23,782 bases of DNA. Source: Priapulus caudatus (lineage: Eukaryota > Priapulida > Priapulimorpha > Priapulimorphida > Priapulidae). Every line of letters begins with the position of its first letter. The stretch's first letter is position 1. Of this stretch, positions 1-23,782 are shown in pieces. The stretch lies in the NCBI RefSeq assembly GCF_000485595.1, contig NW_014577077.1, forward strand, positions 846,187 through 869,968. Reading direction: 5' to 3'. The notes below the pieces were generated by a model. It saw nothing but the letters and a program-made list of their open reading frames with translations. It was not told the origin of the DNA and made no database searches. The position numbers and the translations under genes were made by a program.

Positions 1-1223
1 TCATTCGGCGCACGGATCCATAGCTGCCAGCGCTGCATACTGTCGTAGGACGTTCCCGCGGTCGCGTGCGCCTTGCCGCGGAAATGCGCGCAAGATCTGC
101 GCTTAGCGCTTTGGATTAACACCTCCTTTCGGCAACGCTTTTCTAGTATCCCGTCTCATCTTGTTCTCACCTGTTAGTGTTAGCATGTACGTAATACTGA
201 TTTAATGTCAAAATCCTGTGGAACAAGTGCATCTGATTATGGGACATAAATTGTTCTAGACTGGTATCGTATCTCAACGTGTAGACAAAGGTAACATGTG
301 GGCACCAGTTGATTGCATCTCACGAGATGCAAGAATTTGATGTTATTGGTGTTGAAATAAATAAACATCTAATTTTAAATGTAGATCATTGCACATATTG
401 GTAAAAATAATTATGTGTAAGTGTTCTAAGGCATGTTAGTCATATGGTATACAATTGGTATTATGCAAGACATACCAGTAGGTATTGGAAAAGCCAGGAA
501 ATATGATACCAATTGACTAAACATGTAAAATCTATGACACAGTTTTACATGCTGAGACAAAATCTATTGGTCTGTATTAAAGTGATTTAAGTCACCTTAA
601 ATAGTAAAAAATAAAAAAATATATTTCCACTTTTTCACAAAATATAAGTAATTCTGTTCACTTTTTATGGTTAAATTGCTGCATTATACTTCTTATTTTA
701 CTATATTGTTTGATGTGAACATGCACTTGTGACTCATACATAGCCCATAGCAAGCAATTAATGTCAGGAACACAATATCAAATCGTCCAGGTTTTTTGGA
801 TTTTTAACTAGTTGAGAAACAATCTTATCAGGTAAGAATTTGACGATACGTTTAGTCCCGTTAGTTCTTACTTTTAATGTAAAGAAATGGCAACAAAAAT
901 TTTACAAATTTTACCATAGAAAATTCGTGACGTAGTCAATTTAAAGTAACCCCACATAAAAAGTTATTAATGCTTTTACTAAAAATTATTGTTGCCACCA
1001 ATGCTATTTCCATGGTCTATTATAATTTGGTCAGCTGTTGTCAGCCCAAAGATTATCTTTAATCATGATTGCATAATCCAGGTTACATATATTATATAAA
1101 TATATATATAATATATAAATTATAATAGCACATATAAAATATATATGTGCTAATCAAAATTGGTTGCAAATATTTTTTCAATATTTCATGGCATGTATTC
1201 AGTGAGTGATCCTTTCTTTGTAG
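1..1223. other. Upstream region: CpG-rich start, then AT-rich sequence without recognised exon
   Basis: The first ~120 bases are GC- and CpG-rich, then composition turns AT-rich. A short open frame exists in the CpG-rich part (2-112) but resembles no family I know. An AT microsatellite with the hairpin GCACATAT ... ATATGTGC occupies ~1085-1151. No WRN exonuclease motif was found on either strand. The CpG-rich part could be a promoter/first-exon region or the edge of an element. Confidence 0.4.
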
Positions 1224-23010
<21,787 letters not shown>

Positions 23011-23782
23011 CATTTCACTATTGACTATTTCGACTTTCAGCACTATTGACCACTATGGCATTTTTGGGAGTTCTGTGGGACTCCCCCGTTGATATGAGAT
23101 ATTAGATGGTATACTTATGATCGAAATTTGTTTTTAGGAAGATACAAAATATCTTGGCAATTTTTGGCATTTCGATGTAAAAATACATACCTATTTTTCA
23201 AAGAGTTGGCAGTTGAACATACTAGTGGTTCTTTATTGCAAGTAGATGGCAGCAGTTGAGGATGTATGGAATTGTACGGTACAGAACATAGTGGCCCCAG
23301 TGGGTCAGTGGTCAGCTTGGCAATTGTCGTGCTGATGTCTGAGTTTCTATTGCCCCTTTAGGGAAGTGTTAATTAGATGTGTGCCACACTCAGTTTGTAT
23401 GCAATGGGTTTACAAATAAATTTGTTTCTATTTAGAAAATTCACCCGGATACATTTTCTTCTTTACTTGCAGTTAGTGTGCTGGACTTGTTTGTATATAT
23501 ATTATACTAGCTATTACCCGTCCTCCAGACGGGTTTGAGTGGGGTCTGATTTGAGGATGGCGGTTTAACCATTTATCTCTCACTTTTAGTTGAGGATGTA
23601 TTTACAGTAAACGAAAAATACTGATATTTAGACTCGAGTCATATATCAATATTTGTTTAAATTTTTGTTTATCTAAATATATATAAAATCTGAAATTTTA
23701 CCTTAAAATGACATACAATTAATGACTTTACAATAAAGGTATAATAATAAGCATTTAATTAGGAGGAGCCTTTACCTAGCAT
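23011..23782 (+). other. Probable 3' UTR and downstream flank of WRN
   Basis: No further exon was recognised. AATAAA hexamers at 23415-23420 and 23732-23737 could serve as polyadenylation signals for the plus-strand gene. A small hairpin (ACCCGTC ... GACGGGT, 23516-23534) preceded by ACTAGCTATT resembles a fragment of a dispersed repeat, not identified. Confidence 0.35.

Overview
The window is animal nuclear DNA, most likely from an aquatic invertebrate (inference). Evidence: a vertebrate-WRN-like protein encoded in 22 short exons, all with GT...AG introns; AT-rich introns; and many short inverted-repeat transposons (MITE-like). No prokaryotic gene, rRNA, tRNA or CRISPR array was recognised.

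The main content is one plus-strand gene running through almost the whole window. It encodes a Werner-type RecQ DNA helicase (WRN). I joined 22 exons between 1224 and 23010, giving 919 codons and a stop in one uninterrupted frame. In order they encode: an acidic linker (exon 1); the RecQ helicase core with motifs 0 to VI (exons 2-9); the RecQ zinc-binding region (exon 10); the RQC winged helix (exons 11-12); a linker (13-14); an HRDC domain (15-16); a C-terminal helix-turn-helix region (17-19); and a tail (20-22). Exons 2-19 are well supported by homology and phase. Exons 20-22, including a 19-nt microexon, are less certain. The N-terminal WRN exonuclease domain and the true start codon are not visible; they lie to the left of the window or are absent.

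A second coding signal sits in the large fourth intron on the minus strand (7023-6619). It is a GC-rich 135-codon exon with a signal peptide and four cysteines spaced as in a ZP-N (zona pellucida) domain, ending at a strong splice donor. No partner exon for a ZP-C half was found, so it may be a gene fragment, a nested gene or an orphan first exon.

The introns hold most of the remaining sequence and are crowded with mobile-element remains: two ~94%-similar TTAA-flanked elements (10034 and 15016); a third TTAA-flanked short element (3840); several CAGGG-ended elements resembling non-autonomous hAT transposons (9076, 12864, 16225, 19951, 21479); an opposite-orientation pair with TAGCTCACC ends (5111 and 20203), one copy inserted inside a CAGGGC element; a long-TIR hairpin element (18245); an element carrying a ~240-bp alternating purine/pyrimidine tract (16488); and several tandem repeats (33 bp, ~48 bp, 48 bp, 10 bp). 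One intron (before exon 9) contains a degenerate array of copies of its own splice acceptor.

No new multi-gene system is evident. The points most worth following are the antisense ZP-N exon, the decoy-acceptor array, the ambiguous exon 7/8 junction, and the layered transposon insertions.
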